Assembly: GCA_016210375.1 (NCBI GenBank)
Contig: JACQUH010000201.1
Coordinates: 1-11,520 of the forward strand
Direction: 5' to 3'
DNA: 11,520 bases
Source: Chloroflexota bacterium
GTDB taxonomy: Bacteria; Chloroflexota; Dehalococcoidia; Lucifugimonadales; JACPCL1
Within the stretch, counting starts at the first letter, position 1, and each line of letters opens with the position of its first letter. Positions 6,911 through 11,520 of this stretch are shown piece after piece. A program made the translations under genes and the position numbers. Under the pieces are notes generated by a model. It ran no database searches, had not been told where the DNA came from, and saw only the letters and a list, made by a program, of their open reading frames with translations.

Positions 6911-7828
6911 TCAACGACGTTCTGGTGACGCTGGCCGCTGGAACTCTACCAGCAACTCCTGGTACTCAACGTGGGCCGAGGCCAGGGCCTGGCGTAGCTG
7001 CTCTTTGGTTGGCTCCGGGGCGTCCCGCATGGCCAATCGGAACCGTAGCTCCATGAGCTGCATGTGCGACTGGAGCATCTGGTGCAGCTCCCGGGCTTCC
7101 GCCCCTTGCCGTGCTTCCTGACCCTGGTATCCCCTCGGCATCATACGGGGCACATAAGGCGGCACTGGGCCGGGGAAGGTGTACCTGCCGGCGTCGGCTG
7201 GTCTTGCTACTACCGGGACGCGTCCTGGAAGGGCAGTCCGCCGTATCTGTCGCAGGCTGCCCTGCAGGTCCGACTGTAGGGCCTCTATTTGCCTGGAGTC
7301 GCCCTTGGTGGCCATGGCCGCCATCTCCTTGACCCGCCGTTCGGCATACGTGGCGTGCAGACGGGCCTTGGCCCCCTGGTCAAAGGCAAGGGCCAGGCGC
7401 GCCCGCTCTGCCGTGCGTTTGACCGGATAGAGGGGTTGGTCTGGCTGGCTGCCGGAGGAGGCGGCTACCGCTCCGCTGCTGGCCAAGAGGACGAGCAGGG
7501 CAGCGGTGCTCGCTACGATGGCCCACCGGTAGGAGTGCACCCTCGCGAAAGCGAACCTCTGGAAAGACCGACGCGAGTTCCCCCTGGGGGGGTGAGTCTC
7601 CCGCTGCTGGATGGCGCGGTGCAGCCTGGCGCGAGCCACCGCCGCCGTTGATGGGGCAGGGGCGTAGTCCAGGGTCTGGCGGGTCTGCACTGCCAATCGC
7701 AAGAGAGGCTCAAGCTGCTCAGTATGCTCTGGGTAGCTGGCCAGGCACGCCTCCACAGAGTCCCCCTCTTTGAGGACCCGGTCAACGCAGGCGTCCAAGA
7801 CCTGCAGGAACATCGCGTTTTCCGCCAT
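6911..7828 (-). CDS. DUF5667 domain membrane protein, putative anti-sigma factor
   Basis: This 305-residue protein has a soluble N-terminal helical part (VLDACVDRVLKEGDSVEACLASYPEHTEQLEPLL, about 9-43) that would lie in the cytoplasm. One membrane helix follows (about 102-123), then an outer DUF5667 segment with its signature QPLYPVKRTAERARLALAFD (131-150) and AERRVKEMAAM (162-172). The C-terminal part is Pro/Gly-rich, then a helix (about 238-298). Proteins of this type are found next to ECF sigma factors in Chloroflexota and Actinobacteria. A membrane anti-sigma or sensor role is inferred from the position; no zinc-binding HxxxCxxC motif is seen. ATG 7828 follows the sigma gene's stop by two bases, with GGAGG upstream, indicating translational coupling. 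The longer in-frame extension is a shadow of the sigma gene. Confidence 0.87.
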   Translation of the reverse strand: MAENAMFLQVLDACVDRVLKEGDSVEACLASYPEHTEQLEPLLRLAVQTRQTLDYAPAPSTAAVARARLHRAIQQRETHPPRGNSRRSFQRFAFARVHSYRWAIVASTAALLVLLASSGAVAASSGSQPDQPLYPVKRTAERARLALAFDQGAKARLHATYAERRVKEMAAMATKGDSRQIEALQSDLQGSLRQIRRTALPGRVPVVARPADAGRYTFPGPVPPYVPRMMPRGYQGQEARQGAEARELHQMLQSHMQLMELRFRLAMRDAPEPTKEQLRQALASAHVEYQELLVEFQRPASPERR

Positions 7829-7830
7829 TG

Positions 7831-8385
7831 CTATCCTCCGCCCTTGGCCTGGACCGTCCTCCCCTGTTTGGCGGCCAGGACGTGGCGCAGGGTCTTCAGA
7901 GCGGCGCTCTGGAGCTCCCGCACAGCGCCATTGCTGCGCTTCACCACCTGGGCCGTCTCCTGGGAGGAAAGGCCGGCAAAGAAGCGTAAGCTCACCACCT
8001 CCCGTTGGGCCGCGGTGAGGTACTCCATGGCCTCCAGCATCTCCGCGCGCTCCATGGTCTGCAAGGCGTCCTCCTCCGGGCTGTCGGGCGAGGCGACCTC
8101 TGCCGCCGCGTCCAGAGGGGCCAGCTTGCGACGGGCGTGCTTTCGCAAGTAGTCCACCACCAGGTTGCGGGCGATGCGAAAGAGCCACGCCTGCATCGGG
8201 ACACCCCGCCACTCAAAGGCGTCTATGCCCTCCAAAGCTCGCAGGAATACGTCAGAGGCCAGCTCCTCGGCTGCCCCTGCGTCACCGATGCGCACGTAGA
8301 CGTAGCGTACGATGCGCCCGTACTCGGTTTCAAAGAGGTCAGCGAGGGCGTCCGCGCCCTTTTTGGCCTCATCAGACCCGCTCAT
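7831..8385 (-). CDS. ECF-type RNA polymerase sigma-70 factor
   Basis: This 184-residue protein has the two domains of an extracytoplasmic-function sigma factor. Sigma region 2 spans about 17-85, with ELASDVFLRALEGIDAFEWRGVPMQAWLFRIARNLVVDYLRK (41-82) for core binding and -10 recognition. Sigma region 4 spans about 122-172, with LTAAQREVVSLRFFAGLSSQETAQVVKRSNGAVRELQSAALKTLR as a helix-turn-helix for the -35 element. Region 1 and region 3 are absent, as usual in this class. ATG 8385 follows AGGA with 6-base spacing. It is the first gene of an operon with the DUF5667 membrane protein, so its activity is probably held at the membrane. A housekeeping-like promoter with a leader of about 155 bases lies upstream. 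Targets are unknown. Confidence 0.95.
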   Translation of the reverse strand: MSGSDEAKKGADALADLFETEYGRIVRYVYVRIGDAGAAEELASDVFLRALEGIDAFEWRGVPMQAWLFRIARNLVVDYLRKHARRKLAPLDAAAEVASPDSPEEDALQTMERAEMLEAMEYLTAAQREVVSLRFFAGLSSQETAQVVKRSNGAVRELQSAALKTLRHVLAAKQGRTVQAKGGG

Positions 8386-8548
8386 GAGCCATCCTGTTCG
8401 GCCCGCTCCTGGGGCAGTCCCCTTTGCTTGACTGTACCGTCCCTTGAAGGCGGTGGCACCATCCGCAGCCTTCAGGAGGAGGCCGTGGGGCCGCTGACGT
8501 TCTGTCAGCCGCAGGCAAAGGGAACGTGTGGGCCATCAAGTTGACTCA
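8386..8548 (-). promoter_or_regulatory. Structured 5' leader of the sigma-factor operon
   Basis: The transcript from the promoter at 8549-8577 would carry about 155 bases before the sigma start. It can form a 6-bp hairpin (GCTGAC-AGAAC-GTCAGC) at about 8498-8514 and a longer imperfect one pairing TGAAGGC (near 8450) with GCCTTCA (near 8470). No known riboswitch was recognised. Regulation at the RNA level is possible but unproven. Confidence 0.35.
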
Positions 8549-8577
8549 TCTATAGTAACGGATTTTCGGGGTGACAA
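8549..8577 (-). promoter_or_regulatory. Sigma-70-type promoter of the ECF sigma operon
   Basis: On the minus strand TTGTCA (8572-8577; 5 of 6) and TATAGA (8549-8554; 4 of 6) are exactly 17 bases apart. It lies between the end of the HypE-like gene and the sigma gene, so the operon is probably transcribed independently of its upstream neighbour. No typical ECF autoregulatory motif (GGAAC-type -35) was found. Confidence 0.55.
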
Positions 8578-8578
8578 G

Positions 8579-9598
8579 TCAGGGGCGAGCGGGCAACTGG
8601 CCAAGGAAGCGGGCCAGCTCGTCCCGAGGGAACTGGGGCAGGTCCACGAGACCGGCCTCTGTCCTGAAACGCAAACCCTGGGAAGCGGAGGTCACCCGGC
8701 CAATGACCGTGGCAGAGACGCCCTCTCCTTCCAGGGTTGCCAGCAAGGCGGGGGCCTCCGCCTGGGGGAGGGCGATGAGGAGAGACCCTGAGGCCAGGAG
8801 ACCCAGGGGGTCCAGCCTCAGGGCGCCGCACACCTCCCGGGTCTCCGGCAGGATGGGGATGGCAGAGGCGTCTATCTCCAGGCCAACGCCAGCAGCGAAG
8901 GCCACCTCTCGCAACGCCGTGGCAAGGCCTCCTTCGGTGGGGTCGTGCAAGGAGTGAATGGGGAAGGCCTCTGCCGCTGCCAGGGCCTCCCTGACGACGC
9001 TGATGCCCGGGCTGGTCAGGAGCAGGCGGGCGCGGGCAATGGTCTCGGGCGATACCCCGGCGGATGCCAGGGAATCTGCGGCCTCCCGCGCCAGAAGGGC
9101 CGTGCCTTCCACCGCGATCCCCTTGGTGAGGAGTAGGGCATCGCCAGGGAGGGCGCCGCCGGTGCGGACTACCTTGTCCTTGGCGACCTCGCCCAGCATG
9201 TGGCCCACCACGATGGGTCGGCCAAGCTGGCGGGTCACTTCACTGTGGCCGCCCACCAGGGAGACGCCCAGGCTCCGGCAGGCAGCAGCGATCTGGCTGA
9301 AGATGTCTTCCGCCAGGGTCTCGGTGGCGCCCTCTGGCAGGAGGATGGCGGCCAGAAACCAGCGGGAGCGAGCGCCCATGCACGCCACGTCGTTGGCGTT
9401 GACCTGGACGGCGTACCACCCTATCTGGTCGGTGGCAAAGGTGATGGGGTCGGTCTTGGCCACCAGGACGCGGTCGCCCATGTCAATGAGCGCGGCGTCT
9501 TCGCCCACCCGGGGGCCAAGGAGCACCCGCGGGTCGCTGGCGGGCGCCTGGGCCAGAAGGCGCGCGAGGAGCTGGTGGGGCAGCTTGCCTACGTCCAT
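8579..9598 (-). CDS. AIR-synthase-family (HypE/PurM-like) ATP-binding protein
   Basis: This 339-residue protein has the two-domain PurM/HypE/SelD/ThiL fold. Motifs appear in order: GEDAALID (32-39) for ATP-metal binding, TDPITF (49-54), NANDVACMGA (67-76), VGGHSEVTR (115-123) and, in the second domain, HDPTEGGLATAL (218-229). The pattern is closest to HypE-like proteins, but the HypE C-terminal PRIC-type cysteine tail is missing (it ends QLPARP), and no hydrogenase genes are nearby. SelD is unlikely: no N-terminal Cys/Sec motif. ThiL is possible but less like. The substrate is therefore open. ATG 9598 gives the typical MDVGKLP start; a GTG at 9619 would add seven residues. Neither has a clear Shine-Dalgarno. 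A TGCTATCAT extended -10 (9608-9616) would start transcription only a few bases before the ATG, suggesting a leaderless mRNA. Confidence 0.9.
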   Translation of the reverse strand: MDVGKLPHQLLARLLAQAPASDPRVLLGPRVGEDAALIDMGDRVLVAKTDPITFATDQIGWYAVQVNANDVACMGARSRWFLAAILLPEGATETLAEDIFSQIAAACRSLGVSLVGGHSEVTRQLGRPIVVGHMLGEVAKDKVVRTGGALPGDALLLTKGIAVEGTALLAREAADSLASAGVSPETIARARLLLTSPGISVVREALAAAEAFPIHSLHDPTEGGLATALREVAFAAGVGLEIDASAIPILPETREVCGALRLDPLGLLASGSLLIALPQAEAPALLATLEGEGVSATVIGRVTSASQGLRFRTEAGLVDLPQFPRDELARFLGQLPARP

Positions 9599-9607
9599 GG
9601 CAGGCGG

Positions 9608-9616
9608 ATGATAGCA
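9608..9616 (-). promoter_or_regulatory. Possible extended -10 promoter for the HypE-like gene
   Basis: On the minus strand TGCTATCAT gives TGn plus TATCAT. The start point would fall about 3-6 bases before ATG 9598, consistent with the lack of a Shine-Dalgarno. The -35 region shows no good match. Confidence 0.35.
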
Positions 9617-9739
9617 CACCCAGGGCCAGACGTGCTCTTCGGCAGCCTTTTCGCTTCGCCTTCCCTGCGTTTAGGGCTTCGGCGGCTGCGGCCCATGCAG
9701 GGCAGGCTGTTCCCGCAACACCAACCTTCATAGTTTTCT

Positions 9740-9783
9740 GTCCCCCTCTCCGCAACGGAGAGGGGGACTACAGGGGGAGAGGT
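9740..9783. repeat. C-rich/G-rich hairpin (13-bp stem, CAA loop) with tail
   Basis: GTCCCCCTCTCCG (9740-9752) pairs perfectly with 9756-9768, followed by TACAGGGGGAGAGGT. The hairpin at 11449-11477 is a near-copy (first 12 stem bases identical) whose tail lies on the other side in reverse orientation. The 13th pair differs in both arms (G-C here, T-A there), a compensatory change that keeps the stem perfect. Confidence 0.8.
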
Positions 9784-9928
9784 CAGACCACAATACACAA
9801 GTGTTTGGCTGATGGCCATCAAGGGGCGGTGCCAAAGGGAGTTTTGAGATAGTTCCTTAGCAGGGAGCAGGCCGGTCGCAGTTCCTCTCTCCTGAGGGGG
9901 ACAGGTTGGGGGTGAGGGCCGACCTAAC

Positions 9929-9953
9929 CCCCTTTCCCGCATCGGGAAGGGGG
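9929..9953. repeat. C-rich/G-rich hairpin (11-bp stem, CAT loop)
   Basis: The stem CCCCTTTCCCG pairs with CGGGAAGGGGG (one G-T pair) around a CAT loop. It stands 5 bases before the long hairpin H4, forming a composite unit like those at 86-156 and 11449-11520. Confidence 0.7.
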
Positions 9954-9958
9954 AAACA

Positions 9959-10009
9959 GTATGGTGACTATCTGGGCACGGCTCCGCCGTGCCCAGATAG
10001 TCACCATAC
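9959..10009. repeat. Long perfect hairpin H4 (24-bp stem, TCC loop)
   Basis: Bases 9959-9982 are the exact reverse complement of 9986-10009. The inner 11 stem bases and the TCC loop match H1 (CTGGGCACGGC-TCC), but the outer 13 pairs are unrelated to H1 and still perfect. No gene is within 350 bases on either side, so a terminator role for a neighbouring gene is unlikely. Confidence 0.85.
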
Positions 10010-10137
10010 ATCCATCCCACCCTCCGCTGCGAAGAGAGGGCCCTCAATGGAGAGGGTGATTGCCTCCCTCTCTCTTGGCGGGAAAAGGATGGAATGAGGG
10101 AGATGCAGGCCACACCAGTCGTTGTTGCAGTAACCAC

Positions 10138-10356
10138 TTACGCTGGGATGGCTTTGCGCTTGCAGGCTCCCAGCTTCTCTCCCTCCTCCTCCAGGGTCAC
10201 GTTGCCCGGGTACATAAGGAAGTTGCTGCGCAGAACCAGGGTCTCGGCCAGCACGAGGGATCCCAGGACAACAAGGGTGGAAGGCGTGTGGGTAGGAAAG
10301 CAGGGGTAGCTCGCCACGGGAAACCCGAAAGAGGGCCAGTGCCGACCCTGGGGCAA
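10138..10356 (-). CDS. Marginal small ORF downstream of rpmE
   Basis: A 72-codon frame (TTG start at 10356) begins five bases after the rpmE stop. Its middle has a hydrophobic stretch (STLVVLGSLVLAETLVL) and GC-rich third positions from about codon 30 on, ending with EEEGEKLGACKRKAIPA. The N-terminal part is rich in Pro and aromatic residues and looks non-coding. No Shine-Dalgarno is clear and no family is recognised. It may be a remnant of a gene, or chance. Confidence 0.2.
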   Translation of the reverse strand: MPQGRHWPSFGFPVASYPCFPTHTPSTLVVLGSLVLAETLVLRSNFLMYPGNVTLEEEGEKLGACKRKAIPA

Positions 10357-10360
10357 GACC

Positions 10361-10564
10361 TTACTTGAGGCCGTAGCGGCGCTTCATGCGCTCCACGCGG
10401 CCTTCAGTGTCCACGATGCGCTGCGAGCCAGTGAAAAAGGGGTGGCAGGCGCTGCACACCTCAACGCGCAGCACGGGCTGCGTGGCCCCGGTGATGAAGG
10501 TGTTGCCGCAAGAGCAGACCACCTGGGCGTTCTGGTAGTACTGGGGATGGATCTTATCCTTCAC
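10361..10564 (-). CDS. rpmE: Ribosomal protein bL31, zinc-binding type
   Basis: This 67-residue protein of the large ribosomal subunit carries the cysteine set of the zinc-binding (C+) form of bL31: C17, C19, C37 and C40, within VVCSCGNTF and VEVCSACHPFFTG. It starts MKDKIHPQYY, the usual N-terminus of the family. The start chosen is GTG at 10564, because TTGGAG lies 6 bases upstream and the protein then begins as expected; a TTG at 10576 would add four residues. It overlaps the end of rpmA by 11 bases, so its translation is probably coupled. It is the last gene of the rplU-rpmA-rpmE operon. Confidence 0.96.
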   Translation of the reverse strand: MKDKIHPQYYQNAQVVCSCGNTFITGATQPVLRVEVCSACHPFFTGSQRIVDTEGRVERMKRRYGLK

Positions 10565-10832
10565 GAGATGCTCCAACCGGAATAGGGTCTATGTTGGCCC
10601 GCCTGTGCTCTTTGCTGGCGTGGTCGTACCGCACGTGGCCGTCGGCCAGGGCGTACAGAGTGAAGTCCTTGCCCAGCCCAACGTTCGTACCAGGTGTGAT
10701 CCTTGTACCCCGCTGGCGGACCAGGATGGTGCCAGCGAGCACCAGATCGCCGCCGAAGCGTTTCACTCCCAACCGCTGGCCGTTGGAATCCCGCCCGTTG
10801 CGGCTGCTGCCTCCGCCCTTCTTGTGAGCCAT
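10554..10832 (-). CDS. rpmA: Ribosomal protein bL27
   Basis: This 92-residue protein begins MAHKKGGGSSRNGRDSNGQRLGVKRFGG, the bL27 signature. Its flexible N-terminal tail reaches the peptidyl-transferase centre. It has no N-terminal extension before AHKK, so the Prp protease that removes such an extension in Firmicutes is not needed, in line with the absence of a prp gene between rplU and rpmA. A C-terminal extension (NIDPIPVGASREG) is slightly longer than in short homologs. AGGAGG lies 5 bases before ATG 10832. It lies 73 bases after rplU and overlaps rpmE by 11 bases. Confidence 0.97.
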   Translation of the reverse strand: MAHKKGGGSSRNGRDSNGQRLGVKRFGGDLVLAGTILVRQRGTRITPGTNVGLGKDFTLYALADGHVRYDHASKEHRRANIDPIPVGASREG

Positions 10833-10905
10833 GATTGCCTCCTCAATGTGTGGAAGGCGCGGGAAACGCCCTGCGCCCGAGGGCGCCACTGGGATCCCCC
10901 GCCGC

Positions 10906-11223
10906 TTACCCTCCGATGATGTCCGTGATGCGCAGGCGGGTGAGGTACTGCCGGTGCCCGGTCTTGACTCCCTGGCGGGTCTTGGACTTGAAGCGGAAAA
11001 CAGCGATCTTGTCGCCCCGCCGCTGCTCCTCCACCAGCCCAACCACCTTGGCGCCCTCCACGACGGGAGTGCCCACAGTCACCACCCCGTCGCGGGACAC
11101 CAGGAGGACGTCGGTAAGCTCCACGGTGTCGCCTTCGTTGGCGCTGAGCTTCTCTATATCCAGAACGGCCCCCGAGCTTACTTGGTACTGCTTGCCGCCG
11201 GTCTTGAGGATTGCGTAGTCCAT
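10906..11223 (-). CDS. rplU: Ribosomal protein bL21
   Basis: This 105-residue protein starts MDYAILKTGGKQYQV and contains VLLVSRDGVVTVGTPVVEGAKVVGLV and KTRQGVKTGHRQYLTRLRITDI, the full bL21 pattern including the C-terminal basic 23S rRNA-binding segment. Length is typical. GGAG lies 5 bases before ATG 11223. It is the first gene of the operon, about 25 bases downstream of the predicted transcription start. A short leader leaves little room for an L21-leader RNA structure of the kind known in Firmicutes. Confidence 0.98.
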   Translation of the reverse strand: MDYAILKTGGKQYQVSSGAVLDIEKLSANEGDTVELTDVLLVSRDGVVTVGTPVVEGAKVVGLVEEQRRGDKIAVFRFKSKTRQGVKTGHRQYLTRLRITDIIGG

Positions 11224-11254
11224 GGTCGCTCCAAACTGTTCCTACGAAACACTA

Positions 11255-11283
11255 AGTGTAAAGGAGGCCGTGAGGGCTGTCAA
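11255..11283 (-). promoter_or_regulatory. Strong sigma-70-type promoter of rplU-rpmA-rpmE
   Basis: On the minus strand a perfect TTGACA (11278-11283) and TACACT (11255-11260) are separated by 17 bases. The predicted start is near 11248, giving a leader of about 25 bases. It is the best promoter in the window by match and position. Confidence 0.82.
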
Positions 11284-11346
11284 CAAACGCGAGCCTGTCA
11301 CCAGGGTCTTTCGGTATTCCAGGTGCTCGTGGGAAGAAGTCTATCA

Positions 11347-11366
11347 CCACAGCCTAAAGGCTGTGG
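11347..11366. repeat. Small perfect hairpin with TAAA loop
   Basis: CCACAGCC pairs with GGCTGTGG around TAAA. It stands in the wording of a common intergenic repeat type, but no second copy is in the window. No T-run follows on either strand. Confidence 0.5.
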
Positions 11367-11430
11367 CACCAGGTTGTCATCTGGATGCCGCATCCTTATG
11401 GTCTTTGACTAATTAGGATGCCAATGAGGC

Positions 11431-11477
11431 CCAACCTCTCCCCCTGTGGTCCCCCTCTCCTGGGAGGAGAGGGGGAC
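11431..11477. repeat. C-rich/G-rich hairpin (13-bp stem, GGG loop) with tail
   Basis: GTCCCCCTCTCCT (11449-11461) pairs perfectly with 11465-11477. The preceding 11434-11448 (ACCTCTCCCCCTGTG) is the reverse complement of the tail found after the hairpin at 9740-9768. The unit therefore occurs in both orientations within 1.7 kb. Confidence 0.8.
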
Positions 11478-11495
11478 GATATTCTGAAGAATCGG

Positions 11496-11520
11496 TGTAA
11501 TGCGGCCCTGCCGCATTACA
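11496..11520. repeat. Long perfect hairpin H5, truncated by the window end
   Basis: Bases 11496-11506 pair perfectly with 11510-11520 around a CCT loop, and the pairing may continue beyond the window. The tip TGCGGC-N3-GCCGCA equals that of H3 at 5595-5641; the next bases outward differ. It lies 18 bases after the C-rich/G-rich hairpin. Confidence 0.7.

Larger units (their letters stand above)
9599..10360. other. 760-base repeat-rich intergenic region
   Basis: Composed largely of short palindromic and C/G-rich repeats: hairpins at 9740-9768, 9929-9953 and 9959-10009, a TGATGGCCATCA palindrome (9810-9821), and a further C/G-rich cluster about 10018-10095 (CACCCTC pairing with GAGGGTG, CATCC with GGATG). 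The fragment CTCTCCTGAGGGGGACAGG near 9887-9905 is another decayed repeat. Long frames over this area are not protein-like except a marginal short one at 10138-10356. Confidence 0.6.
11284..11520. other. Gene-free right end, repeats only
   Basis: Upstream of the ribosomal operon no coding sequence is visible to the window edge. Contents are a small hairpin (11347-11366), the C-rich/G-rich hairpin (11449-11477) and the truncated long hairpin (11496-11520). Confidence 0.6.

Noticed and set aside
8579..9598. Selenophosphate synthetase (SelD) or thiamine-phosphate kinase (ThiL)
   Set aside because: There is no N-terminal Cys/Sec-containing glycine-rich motif of SelD, and the motif wording is closer to HypE-like proteins than to ThiL.
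9589..10137. 182-codon minus-strand open frame
   Set aside because: It spans three palindromic hairpins and shares a peptide (LGTAEPCP) with a frame at 44-370 only because both read through the same repeated hairpin tip.

Overview
This 11.5 kb stretch is GC-rich bacterial chromosome with nine confident protein genes, one tRNA and unusually repeat-laden intergenic DNA. No plasmid, phage, transposase, CRISPR array or rRNA is visible. The gene content fits a Chloroflexota (Dehalococcoidia/SAR202-like) bacterium: an ECF sigma factor directly followed by a DUF5667 membrane protein, a DUF2851 protein, and an L21-L27-L31 ribosomal operon without a Prp (YsxB) protease. The assignment is inferred from gene content and protein sequence; no database search was run.

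Layout, left to right. 1-451: repeats only. 452-898 (-): small SRPBCC lipid-binding-fold protein. 1180-3392 (-): hflK then hflC, the two SPFH membrane proteins that regulate FtsH; FtsH itself is not here. 3649-3722 (-): tRNA-Ile(GAT) with a near-consensus promoter about 140 bases upstream. 4042-5544 (+): DUF2851 protein with two low-complexity stretches. 5545-6151: about 600 bases without a gene, holding hairpins and repeat debris. 6152-6829 (+): two-helix membrane protein with a possible bacterial PH-like region. 6911-8385 (-): two-gene operon of ECF sigma factor and DUF5667 membrane protein (likely its regulator), with a promoter and a leader of about 155 bases. 8579-9598 (-): HypE-like AIR-synthase-family protein. 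9599-10360: repeat-rich gap. 10361-11223 (-): rplU-rpmA-rpmE from a strong sigma-70-type promoter. 11284-11520: repeats again.

The most distinctive feature is the intergenic architecture. Four complete and one edge-truncated near-perfect inverted repeats (stems 19, 19, 22, 24 and at least 11 bp) all have a three-base loop and a GC-rich tip, mostly GGC-N3-GCC. Tips recur between copies, but the outer stems differ completely and yet are perfectly self-complementary. Three copies lie beside a second, shorter C-rich/G-rich hairpin; two lie 49-50 bases after a stop codon. This looks like a dispersed family of composite hairpin elements with variable stems, and it is the best candidate in the window for something undescribed. 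The protein genes themselves look mostly like ordinary housekeeping and envelope-stress functions.
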